Shown piece by piece: positions 9,253 through 20,217 of a stretch of DNA of 64,000 bases. The stretch's first letter is position 1, and every line of letters begins with the position of its first letter. This DNA is from Primulina eburnea (Eukaryota > Streptophyta > Magnoliopsida > Lamiales > Gesneriaceae). The notes beneath the pieces were generated by a model. The model saw only the letters and a program-made list of their open reading frames with translations, did no database searches and had not been told where the DNA came from. Made by a program: the position numbers and the translations under genes. The DNA is taken from contig NW_027331260.1 of assembly GCF_022965805.1 (NCBI RefSeq), positions 744,001 to 808,000 of the forward strand. Reading direction: 5' to 3'.

Positions 9253-11502
9253 ATGGCGGAAGATCCCATCCTAGAAAATGAAGATGAAATTCAATCTCAA
9301 CATGATCATGATAGACGAAGAACACTTAGAGATGACATGAATCCTACACGTACTAGTGCACATTCATGTCTAGTTTTTCCACCTGATGCATCTCATTTCA
9401 ATTTTAAGCCTGATATTTTCCAACTTTTACCCAACTTTCATGGCTTAGATTCTGAAAATCCATACATGCATTTACAAGAGTTTGAAGAAGTGTGCAACAC
9501 ATATAATGATCTAAATTGTAGCATGAACACCATTCGACTTAAGCTTTTTCCTTTTTCTTTAAAAGATAAAGCTAAAACTTGGCTACAAAATCTTTGATCG
9601 GGATCATTTCGAACTTGGGATGAATTGCAACAACAATTTTTGAAAAAAAAAATTCCATATCATAGAACAAATTCTTTCAAAAGGCAAATCATCACTTTCA
9701 CTCAAAACAAGGAGAAAATTTTTACCAGTGTTGGGATAGATATAAAGAATTGCTTAATCTTTTTCCAAATCATGGTTTTGAAATTTGGAGATATGTTTCT
9801 CAATTTTATGAAGGCTTAACACCTAAAGATATGCAAATAGTTGAATTTATGTGTAATGGAACATTTGAAGATAAAGATCCAAACGAGACAATTGAATATC
9901 TCGATTCATTAGCTGAAAATGCTCAGAATTGGGACACTATAGGTACAATCGAAACATCAAACAAGATTCAATCTCACACATCTGGTGGAGGTATGTACAC
10001 CCTCAAAGATGAACATGATCTCCAACCTAGGTTTACCACTTTGGCAAGAAAAATTGAGGCACTTGAATTGAAAAAGAATGGTCAATTAAAATCTGTTCAA
10101 GAAATTGCGTGTCACATCTGTCATACAAGTCATCATTCTACAAAAAATTGTCCCACTTTTCCTTCTTTTAAAGAATGTCTCCATGAACAAGCCAATGTTT
10201 TGAACAATTTCAAAAGACCAAATTTTGAACCATTTTTTTATAAAAATTACAATCCAGGTTGGCGAAATCATCCAAATCTTAGTTGGAGGAATGAGAATAG
10301 TGCACCATTTTCACAACCACATTTCCAAAATCAACAAAATTTTCAAAATTATGCAACTTATGTTCCTTTACCTAAAAGAAATTTGGAAGATACATTGAAT
10401 CTTTCAATGCAAAACAAGAGTCTATCAATACTCAAACTGCTCAAATCATGACAGACTTGAAAGATATTCTTGCTAAATTTGCATCTGCACTTAATGTTCA
10501 TGAAAAAGGTAAATTTCCTTCACAATCACAGTCTAATACCAAGGATCATCATTCACAAACTGGAACTTTTGGAACTCAACCGATAGATCAGGTAAAATTT
10601 GTTATTACCCTTCGCAATGGTAAGGTTGTGGAAAAATCCTTTCTTGAACCTTGTGAAGATGATGATAAATCAACTCCAAAGGGTAAGGAAGTGGAACCCA
10701 TAACTTGCGAAGAGGAGGATAAACAGACAGTGTCACCACCATTCCCTCATGCATTGAAAAATACAAAAAAATCAAATTTTAATTCTGATATATATGATAT
10801 TTTTAAGCAAGTAAAAGTTAATATTCCTTTATTAAATGCAATAATGCAGGTACCATCATATGCCAAATTTTTGAAAGACTTGTGTACTGTGAAAGAAAAT
10901 TGAATGTGAAAAAGAAAACATTTTTAGCCGAACAAGTAAGTGCAATCATTCAAAATAATAATACTTTGAAATACAAAGACCTTGGTTGTCCTACTATTTC
11001 ATGTATTATTGGAGAACGAAAGATTAAAAAAGCCTTGCTTGATCTTGGAGCTAGTGTGAATTTACCTCCATATTCAGTTTATCAAGAACTCAATCTAGAC
11101 GAGTTAAAACCTACTTCGGTAACACTTTTACTTGCCGATAGATCTGTTAAAGTGCCAAGAGGTATGGTAGAAGACGTGTTGGTCCAATTTGATAACTTTG
11201 TATGTCCTGTCGATTTCATTGTTTTATATACACAACCTATCGAATCTTGTAATACAATTCCTGTAATTTTGGGACGTCCATTTTTAGCAACTTCTAATGC
11301 TCTTATAAATTGCAGAAATAGAATAATGAAGTTGTCATTTGGTAACATGACTTTGGGGCTTAATGTTTTTAATCTTTGTAAGCAACCATATGACAAAGGA
11401 GATGAAAATATTATTGAAACTCTTGTAGAAGAAAACATTCAAGAAGGGAGTACTCGTGACCAATTAGATATTTGTTCAATTGATACTATTAAAGAAAATA
11501 TT
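9253..11502 (+). pseudogene. gag: Athila-like gag-protease, broken and 3' truncated
   Basis: The likely start is the ATG at 9253 (MAEDPILENEDEIQ). The gag core FQLLPNFHGL..ENPYMHLQEFEEVC is typical of Athila-like gag. Breaks: an in-frame TGA at 9595-9597, then frame changes near 9720, near 10440 and near 10890. A zinc-knuckle-like CHICHTSHHSTKNC lies in the second part (about 10110-10152). The protease has LLDLGASVNLPP (DLGA active site) and VILGRPFL. After 11502 the sequence switches abruptly to a Cassandra element, so RT is missing. An integrase piece of the same type appears at 25995. Confidence 0.88.
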
Positions 11503-12036
11503 TGAAACGCCCCAGACTCGACGGCTGTCCTCACTGTATCAAGACGAGTCTTTCCAGCGTTCAAATGTCCTCACTCACACGCAACCTGGGAAACTTCTCA
11601 GGAGGTCACTCATCCCAAAATTTCCCCAAGTCAAGCACGCTTAACTTTGGAGTTGTTATGTGATGAGCTACCATAAAGAAGATGCATCTTCTTGATATGA
11701 GTAGTACCAAAGCCCTCCTCAACATTATAGTCCATTACATTGAACAGTCTCGGAATCTCTGTGGGATCGGTTAATTCATGTTCCCTCCACCTAGAAGCCT
11801 GCCAGGAGGCGCTCATTGTCCGTGCAACCTCATGGCACCGGCGATCACCTCTCGTCCTCTTCGGCCCCGGGCCTCACATGCCCACCAACTTCCGATTGGT
11901 TCGTCCCCGAACCACACCGTACTAAGAGAGGTCCGCTTTGATATAAACTGAAACGCCCCAGATTCAAAGACTTTCCTCACTGTATCAAGACGAGTCTTTC
12001 CAGCGTGCTTATGTCCTCACTCACACGCACCCTAGG
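11503..12036 (-). mobile_element. Cassandra-type TRIM element, minus strand, 5' LTR truncated
   Basis: Two direct repeats begin TGAAACGCCCCAGA at 11503 and 11949 and share a block of about 35 bases around TATCAAGACGAGTC. The lower copy continues into 5S rRNA-like sequence; the upper copy stops at 12036 where another LTR starts. Between them no protein is encoded. A diverged tRNA-iMet PBS (minus strand TATATCAAAGCGGAC, 11931-11945) abuts the upper repeat. Short LTRs, no coding and embedded 5S sequence are the known hallmarks of Cassandra TRIMs, which depend on other elements for mobility. It interrupts the Athila-like gene at 11502. Confidence 0.88.
11583..11670 (-). promoter_or_regulatory. 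5S rRNA-derived segment with pol III control boxes (Cassandra LTR)
   Basis: Read on the minus strand it matches plant 5S rRNA in its internal promoter. A box: AGTTAAGCGTGCTTGA (11631-11646). Intermediate element: GGGATG (11611-11616). C box: TGACCTCCTGAGAAGTTTCC (about 11589-11608). The stretch between A and C boxes is altered (AAATTT replaces the usual spacer), so it is a 5S-like derivative and not a 5S gene. Confidence 0.88.
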
Positions 12037-13385
12037 TGTAGTGCCCAAATTCAGTACACGTATAACCCATGCATTTATTTAATCATTAAATCATTTTAAT
12101 TAATTTTAAAACGAGTCTTAGTATTGCCTGATTTATTTAAATGAATTATTTTAATTATTCATGTTTATGTGATGCACGTTAGAATGTTTTTCAAGTTTCA
12201 TGTTTCAGGCGATTATTCGAGGCGGGACCGAAGAAGAGACCGGTTACGATTTTGGAAATTTTAATGCAATATTTTATTTTAAGCTAGGAAGGAGAATTTT
12301 AAATAATTTATTTAGTTTTAGTATTTTTAAAAGTCTAATTTTATCACTAGGTGATTTAATTATTTTAAAGTTTTAAAGAATTAGTATTGGGGCAATTTAT
12401 TTTAAAAATTATGACGAGTTAGCATTTTATTAGCATTATAAATGAAATGTTAAGTGGTATTTTGATTAGCCCTTTTTATTAGTAATTGTATTAAATTAAT
12501 TGGCACTAATTATTCCCTAATTACTATCCAAAACTCACGCCACACACACACTACACGTTTTACACCCACTTATTCACGGCATAACACACACACAAAATTC
12601 ATTCTAGTTTTTCTATTTCAAAAGAGTGAAAATTTTAGGGTTCTTCTCCGCATAGCAGCCGCCCCCTTCTCTAATAATTCCCAGCAATATTTTTGTGTGT
12701 TTCTTCAAGAATTTTAGCGCCACAATCGTCCCGGATCAACCTCACTTCTATCTCCGCTTCGGTGACGCCGTTTCGGTAACATTTGATATCATAAGGCACG
12801 TATAAACTTTCTTTTGCTGCGTCGATCATGCCATATTATGCGTTGCATTATTTATGCATAAAATTCGTGTATGATGTTCTGAGTTTGAGCGGATAATTGA
12901 TGGGATCGATTGTTGAAGAAAAATTTTTAGATCTAAATCAAGTTTTTCTGTTCTTCTTAAAACTGTGAATTTTGGGTCGATATTTTGAGAAAACTTTCCA
13001 CAACAAAATTGTAGAACTTTTTGATACTTTCGATTCGATATAAAATTCGATTTATTTGGACAAAAATTGAGTGAGTTATGATGTTTTTCGTAGAACTGCT
13101 CAAACTGCGTTTTTCAGAAATTATGTTTTCATGTGTTCTTGAGATTTTATTGTTGCAGGCTTCGTTGGGGATCGCCGGCTGATCGATGCTGCGTCTAGGT
13201 ATGCCTAGTAGGTTGTTAGGTTGTTATTTGATAGTTCGTTTGGTGTCGATAGGCACTTGACTACATTAAAGTCGTAGGAGCCGTTTCGTTGTCAATTGCC
13301 ACGTTTTGAATTGTTGTGTCGTAGGGGAACATCGTTGCTTTGGGGGTTGTACGATTTTGGTTTGTTGTTAAGGCATGCTAGGATG
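12037..13385 (+). mobile_element. Gypsy LTR fragment, plus orientation, inserted in the Cassandra LTR
   Basis: It starts TGTAGTGCCCAAATT directly at the break in the Cassandra repeat. It is non-coding and AT-rich, with the phrase TTATTCGAGGCGGGACCGA, which resembles the LTR segment at 26558-27530 (TTATTCGAGTTGCGATCGA). I infer a chromovirus-type LTR truncated at about 13385, where a minus-strand gag-protease remnant begins. No PBS follows. The right boundary is approximate. Confidence 0.5.
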
Positions 13386-13399
13386 GGTCTCGGGGTGTC

Positions 13400-14088
13400 G
13401 GCGCTTGGTGCGCACAATCGAGTCTAGGAGCTCAAGATCTATGTCTCGTATCACATTGGTGGCTGCCATATCCTCGCCAGACGGGTGTACTACGGAATAG
13501 GCTATATCTAGCCCAATGGTCTTAATTTTGAGGAAATTAGCAAAGACTTCTGAAATGAATGAATGAGTGGCCCCTTAATCTATCAAGGCCTTCGTAGCGG
13601 AACCGGATATAAAAATTCTCCCTGGAAGATCGGAACTCTAAGTTGAACCCAATAGTTACAAAGGCCATGTTCAGGGCTACCGATGCTCCTTCCCACCATA
13701 AGCGGGCATCTACAACGAATAAGTAGGTGGCACATCAGACTCGGTCTGCATCTCCAAGCTCCATGAACTCGAATATCACCTCGAGGGACTTGATCCAGCC
13801 CTCAGCAATCATGGGGTCAGACGTCCCAGAAAACTCTTTCGGACGTATCTTCATGAATCTTTCATAAACAGCCTCGGGCCCTGTCGGCCTGATCGTCACA
13901 GCATTGTTCCCCGCAAACTGTGCGAAGAACTGAGTCATCCCAGCCAGCATCTGGGCATTCATATCCGGTGGAGGCGGTGGAAAATCTCTCTCCTGCCTCG
14001 GCTCCTCTCTGTCCTCTCGGCGAGGCTCATCCTCAGTAGGGCGCTCAAGGATGCGTCTAGGGGGCATACTGTTCCATACATAACCCAT
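13400..14088 (-). pseudogene. Chromovirus gag N-terminus fused by deletion to a broken protease
   Basis: At 13735-14088 the minus strand encodes a gag start with a basic acidic linker, PPPPPDMNAQMLAGMTQF and KEFSGTSDPMIAEGWI, typical of Tekay/Del-like gag. Left of 13670 the same strand encodes protease text (a stop sits where the active-site T should be, then GATHSF and VIRDIDLELL). The rest of gag and its zinc knuckle are missing, so an internal deletion joined the two. It lies just downstream of the PBS and LTR at 14294-17375. Confidence 0.78.
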
Positions 14089-14293
14089 ACGTAATTAACA
14101 TGCATAATCCCATAATTCATTTAAATTTAAATACTGAACAATTAAAATGAATCTGGACATAAAATGCTTCATGAAATCATGCCGTTAAGAAAATAATTCA
14201 TGCTTTAAATAAAATGCGTAAACGTAAACTTACAGACCGAAGACATGACTTCATTAGCTTCTCGTGATCAGTAGTAGTACAACCCTACACAAA

Positions 14294-14311
14294 ACCACCG
14301 CTCTGATACCA
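14294..14311 (-). promoter_or_regulatory. Primer-binding site for tRNA-iMet
   Basis: The minus strand reads TGGTATCAGAGCGGTGGT two bases from the LTR end. TGGTATCAGAGC is the standard plant iMet PBS. Confidence 0.92.
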
Positions 14312-14313
14312 TC

Positions 14314-17300
14314 TATAACGGCCTAAAAATCCTTACTTGGAAAATTTGCGGAAATTTAAAATTTTTCTTTTAAAAGTAATTGAATTGCTTCATACGCAAA
14401 ATTGACCGTCAAATAAAGTGTAATGTTTCAAAATGACAGCGGAAGAAATTAATGTTTGCGAAATAACAATTGAAAATTTATCCAACAATAGCTAAAAATG
14501 TTCGAGCAATAATAATAAATGCTGAAAAGTAAGGTCCTCGGGTTCCACTACTGCCGACCCAAGCTAGCTCACTGGTCCCCGCCCTTGGCCCCAACATCAT
14601 CAGTACCTACAACAATCAAGTCTAGTGAGCCTAAAGACTCAGCATGAATATATCGTAAATAACGAGTAGATAATATAGTAAAATTTTGCATGGGATAAAA
14701 ATATCATGTCATGACGCATAACGTAAAATTGTCGTGTCACGATTAATTATAATACGTGCATAACTGAACTGAAAATATCATGGTAAAAATGTTTGCTCCT
14801 TGGAGCCCTGTACTGAAATAGCCTGTAATAAATTTTCTTGGTGAGATTATGGTCTACGCAAGTGGCCCCTGCACTGAAACTGTCCGATAACTAGCGACCG
14901 GATAATAAAATGCTCCCATGATCGGTAACTGGCGACCGGGTAAAATAGGAAACGTCTGATCAGACTGTAGCCACAGTATACTGGGTGAAACAAACTCAAC
15001 TGACCGGTAACTGGCGACCGGACCGGTAACTGGCGACCGAATTTAGCAATAATCCATGATAGTGTAATGGCCACAAGCAATATCGCATAATCACAAAAAT
15101 GAACATTTTATATTTTTGCACGTAATATAATTAAATGGCACAATTAAATATCCTGTAATAATTTACTTCTTGGATTGGATCGCTCCCAGGCTCGCTGCAA
15201 CCTAAATATGTCATGAAAAATATGTAATAGATTTATGGGACCAAACTATGCAATAACACTCGAAAATGTGACAATTACACCGAACGACTTCGTATTTAAT
15301 CATGACTCCGAACCAACACTGAAACGTCATATAGTCATGATTGAAATACGTTTAAAATGATGAATTAATGCTCCTAAAATGATGCAAGTCGAAATCTAGG
15401 TGAATGGAAGCCAAAACAAGAAACGCTCTTTCGAGAGTCAATTTGGCACATCGCACCGTAAATTCTCGTACGACCTCAAAAATGATCCGAATGATGAACG
15501 GTCAAAAACATGACCTTCCCAACTCAAAGGGGCACTGTCCAGTCCAAGGCCATAGGCTAAAAGCCAACCGAGAACTCGAACGAGCCACCGAACCGACACA
15601 GCAAGTTGCTGTCCAAAAATACAGCAACCGTGCTTTGATTTGCTTGCGTCGTTTGTGAGGCTAATGGCCATTGGGGCTTGAAGCACCGACCAAAACCTCT
15701 TACCAGCATCCCAAGGAATGATTTGAACCACGGCTAGGGGCCCTAGGCCAGCCACAATCCTCACCATTCCAGCAACCAACCAAAAAGATTCACCGAGAGC
15801 ACCTTTGCATGCGCGTGAGGTGTTGTGCTTTGCTTGTTGTCTCGTGTCGTTCCAGTGGCCATTTGATTGACCATGGCATGACCTATACATCTTGGGGTAT
15901 TGTATGAACCGTGGCTAAGGGCCCTAGGCCAATCAAGATCCACATCAAACCAACCAAAACCGAACTCATATTCTGTACCAATGAAGAAGCCGAATGTGGG
16001 GGAGGGGCTGTTCTAGCGTTTTATTCAAAAACCGATTAGCCATGGACCAAAACACCAAAAAGGCGACTTAGTCTCGTCTTAGACATGCTAGGGAAGTGAT
16101 CCAACCATGGCTATAGGCCTTGGGGCAGCCATGATCAGATCTATCCCTCATGACAGCAAAACCGAAATTGTGAGACACAAAATGGCACCGATGGAAAGCT
16201 GCTGTCATTATCGAATTCCAGCAAGCATGGGGACTGAAATAAAGGAGTAAAGTGATCCTAATCCATGCTAGAACATGTCTAGATGTCGCCTTGGGAGCCT
16301 GGAATCGATCCATCCACTTGAAACCACAACATCAAGAAAAACGTGAAGCTTGAAGAGAAGGGGCCGAAATTCTGCATGTGAGGTTTTCTAAAAATTTTGA
16401 TGTATTTCGGTTCTTGCTCAATAAAACATGATCATGTAATGAAAATAATTGATATTAGGAATTGATTGAAGAGTCAAAGAAGAATATATGCATGCCTGGT
16501 TTCGTTTTGAAAGAAAACGAACGAAACGACGACGACGCGGCACAGAGGAGTGGAGCGCTTCCTTTCCTTGCTAACTTGTTCTCGATTTTCTTTCTAGTTT
16601 ACCTCCTGAATTCTCACGGTTTTCAGCTTAGAAATTCACTCATATTTCGAGCAAGGGAGAGGGGGAAAGATGGTTAGGAGAGTGAGGGAAGTGGGTGCAA
16701 GATATTGGGATAATGCAAGACCAAGTCTACTCTCATTTGAATTTTGAATTTTGGTTGCTAATCAAATAGTTATTGGATGAATCTAGAATGGGGTGACCGA
16801 AAATTCCTTGCTAATCTATACTAGGATAATGCTCACTAATAAATTAATTAAGGTGGAAAAATAGCTAAAAGGTTAGCATGCTAAAACAACCAAGAATGGG
16901 TCAAAGGGTGATGAGTTGGCAAGGAGTTGTCTAGACAATAAGGGGGCCGAAAATTTACTAATAAAAATGTAGGGGAAATTGTTTTCTAGCTAGTAAATTT
17001 ATAACCCTTAAAAGCCTCACTAATCCTTTAATTAATTTATTGAATTAATCCCTTAATTATGTAACTTAAATGAGCTTATTTCCTACTCACCTCAAGTAAT
17101 TAAAATAAATCCTCAAACCTTCTTTTTACCTTAAATGAACTTACTTGCTAGCTAAAATAAATTCTGGAAATGTTTTCTGAATCTTAAATTTTATCTCTAA
17201 ACTCCAACTCAAGTCCGGCCTCACTGAAATAACTGAAAGAATAAAATTAAAACTACTGAAATAAAATAATTACTTTAAAGAAATGCACTTTAAATACTCA

Positions 17301-17375
17301 TGCAATAAAATCAATTTATTTTAAAATACTAGAATTATGCATGGCTTATACGTAGTCTAAGTTACGGGTTCTACA
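14314..17375 (-). repeat. 5' LTR, Tekay-like chromovirus (3.06 kb)
   Basis: On the minus strand it starts TGTAGAACCCGTAA (17375) and ends GGCCGTTATA (14314), followed by PBS and gag. The same LTR recurs at 46359-49360 with matching ends, which fixes the length at about 3 kb. It includes a cluster of 19-bp motifs (14882-15039). Open frames within it (15404-16677) have no protein similarity I recognise and run through sequence shared with the other LTR. Confidence 0.88.
14882..15039. repeat. 19-bp motif cluster GACCGGTAACTGGCGACCG
   Basis: Copies at 14882, 14920, 15002 and 15021. The last two are directly tandem (19-bp period), and the first two are 38 bp apart, twice that period. The motif has dyad arms CGGT and ACCG. 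Confidence 0.85.
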
Positions 17376-20168
17376 TCACTGGTCCCCGCCCTCGGCCCCG
17401 GCATCATCAGTACCTACAACAGTCAAGTCTAGTTAGTCTAAAGACTCAATATGCATATATCGTAAATAACGAGTAGATAATTTAGTAAAATTTTGCATGT
17501 GATAAAAATATCATGTCATGAGGCATAAAGTGAAAATAACTTGTCATGAGCAATTATAATACGTGCATAACTGAACTGAAAATCAAAATGAAAATGTTTG
17601 CTCCTTGGAGCCCTGTACTGAAATAGCATGTAATAATTTTTCTGTTGAGATAATGGTCTACGCAAGTGGTCCCTGAACTGAACTGAACTGAGCTGACCGA
17701 TACTGGGGACCGGACCGGTAACTGGTGACCGGATTTACGTCTGATTAGACTACTGCCACAGTGGGTGAAACAACTGAACTGACCGGTAACTGGTGACCGG
17801 ACCGGTAACTGGGGACCGGATTTAATCATAATAGTAAAGTGACCAAAAGCAATATCGCATAAATCTCAAAATTAATATTTTCTATGCACGTAATATAATT
17901 AACCAACATAATTAAATATGAACAATTTCGATCTTCTTGCCTTGAAATCATGTACTTGCGATATTTAAAAATACCTATATGGCTTGATTGAAGAGTGAAA
18001 GAAGATATAAACATGCCTTGGTTTGTTTTGATAGAAAACAAACGAAATAACGACGCGGCGCGGCGGAGACGGAGTGCTCTTCACTTTCTCACTTTTTCTC
18101 TCTTAATTCCTTTAAACCAAGCATGCACCATAATCATTATAATAGCGTAAAAATCGTATACGTGATGCATGAAAATTTAAAATATCACAAATTTGTGCTC
18201 AGGGCGCTGTCTGGAACAAAATCTTACTCCGGGTGCAAATTGATCATTTTGCCCCTGGAAACCCAAAAATTATCGTTTCACCCCTGGACCTCTAAAATTA
18301 ACCCGAAGCTTACCAAACTCCTTAAAAATGTCCCAAAACATATTTAAAAGCATTTGTAGACGTAAACTCGAGCTCAATTCATAACTTAATCGATTTGTTT
18401 TAAAACTTGAACCGGGGTCCCAGTTTAAACCCGAATCGACTCAAAACACAATCAATTTTTTCCAACTTATTGTCATATCTTAAAACACTTTAAAGGTCCT
18501 AATTCAATGTCATTAGATCCTCCCACTCACGGCTGAAATTTCCAGAATATGCCCAAAAATCTCGGTCCTATCCTATCTAGCCACCTCATGCAAGCCTTTC
18601 TTCCCAAAACTCACGTCTCCTCAAACCCGACGCACCAGCCCCGAACCAACCTACTAGGGACCAAGACAAGACTTCAATGGACCTATCAACCCCACGCCAC
18701 AAGCACCATGCAGGCCGCTCACCTATAAAAATCGAGAACCCATAAAGAGCACCTACCGCGTCTACTCTTCCTCAACATGTCCCGATCGTTCAAACTGTCA
18801 CTCCAGCGTGGTTCGAGCCCTTCCAAGCCCCATATCAGACTCACCAGGGTCTGGTCCAGGTCTGGAGAAGACCCTCATATAGCTTGATGGACAGAACTCT
18901 CTATCGCGCCCCCTCACAGCCTTTCATTCGTATACGTCCAACAAATTTTTCTACATCACCTGACAGCTCTTAGACACACTAGCAACTTCTGGAAAATCAA
19001 GAACCGTAGCCCCCTTGCACCAAAATTTCAGAAAGAGTCATGACAGCAACAAAAAAATATGCAAGAGTGAGAAAAGAACCGAACATCATGCATGCTTATG
19101 GATAGATCGAAACATGCGTGTATAGGCATTCACAAAAGCATTAATATTGACGTGTATGATTGCAAAAAAGGAGTAAAAGCATGCCTTAAAGAATGCACAA
19201 ACACGAGGGACCCGATTGTGAGAGCTGGAGGAAATTCTAGTGCAAGAACAAGACCAAACGATGGGGCCTCTTGCTGCAAATTGTGAAAACGAGAGTGACA
19301 GCAGCTGGGGAGGGTGTCGGCTATTGAGAGGCAATTAGGTTTTAGTGTGGGGCTAATGACTAGGGTTAGGTTAAATAGATAATTAAGCAATATTTAAATA
19401 GCTAATAATTAACTAATGGGCCAACAATGAGTTTTAAAAGTTTTTAAAAGGGTTCTAAGCCCAATAAACTAATGGATAGGCCCATTAGGCCCAAAAACTC
19501 TTCCGAAAAATATTTCGAGTTGAAAAGATTTTGAAAATAATAGCCGAACCATTAAAAAGTCCCCCGATTCGATAAAACTATCGTACCGCTAAAAATTAAA
19601 ATCTACGGGTAGAAATATCCAAAAATTCCCATTTTTCAAAAATACACTTAAAAATGCTTTACCTTAATTTATAAAAATAATTCGAGAAATAAAAAATAAT
19701 TTTCCTGAAAATTCTCCGGTCTTCGTTACTCGATCGAATGCAACTTAAAAATATTAATGCACGAACTTTTAAAATTTCATGAAACAAATCCTATCATGCA
19801 TGAATTATGACTAAAATGCATAAAAATGATTAAACATAAATTAATGAAATAAACATGCATTTTAAGCTTTATAAGAATTTAATAAAATACCAAAAAAGTT
19901 TAATAAATTGCATGCATGCCAACTTTTTAAAATATATTTACTAACATGATAAATTACCCCTTCTTAAATAAGTCTTTATTAACTTATCTCAATACTCCAT
20001 CTCCAGTCCGGCCTCACTTATTTAACTGAAAAGGTAACAATTAAACTACTGCGTAAAATAAATAATTTTAAAGAAAATAATTTAAATACTCATACAATAA
20101 AAATCATTTTAATTTTAAACACTAGAATTATGCATGGCTTATACGCAGTCCAATTTACGGGTTCTACA
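17376..20168 (-). repeat. Second Tekay-like LTR, truncated and of a different subfamily
   Basis: It begins within LTR sequence (TCACTGGTCCCCGCC, corresponding to about 14570 in the neighbouring LTR) and ends with the same terminus GGGTTCTACA at 20168. The outer parts match the neighbour. The middle (about 18110-19990) does not: it carries other text, for example TTTTGCCCCTGGAAACC, of the kind found in related gypsy LTRs. The element at 14314 appears to have inserted into it, since its own left 250 bp are gone. No coding. Confidence 0.75.
17695..17818. repeat. 19-bp motif cluster, second LTR
   Basis: Tandem pairs at 17695/17713 and 17781/17800 of GACCGGTAACTGGTGACCG and variants (18-19 bp period). 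Confidence 0.85.
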
Positions 20169-20217
20169 CACCATCTCGATTTGAGATGGCAGTAATAGTG
20201 GTTGAAAGAAGGATTTC

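Noticed and set aside
11082..11438. 118-codon minus-strand frame
   Set aside because: Antisense shadow of the Athila protease.
11583..11670. A genuine 5S rRNA gene
   Set aside because: The middle of the gene is altered and flanking 5S sequence is missing. It lies within a TRIM direct repeat, so it is a Cassandra LTR derivative.
15404..15890. Open frames of 84 and 150 codons within the Tekay-like LTR
   Set aside because: The same LTR at 46359-49360 has these frames shortened (47446-47694); no protein similarity, so not conserved as coding.
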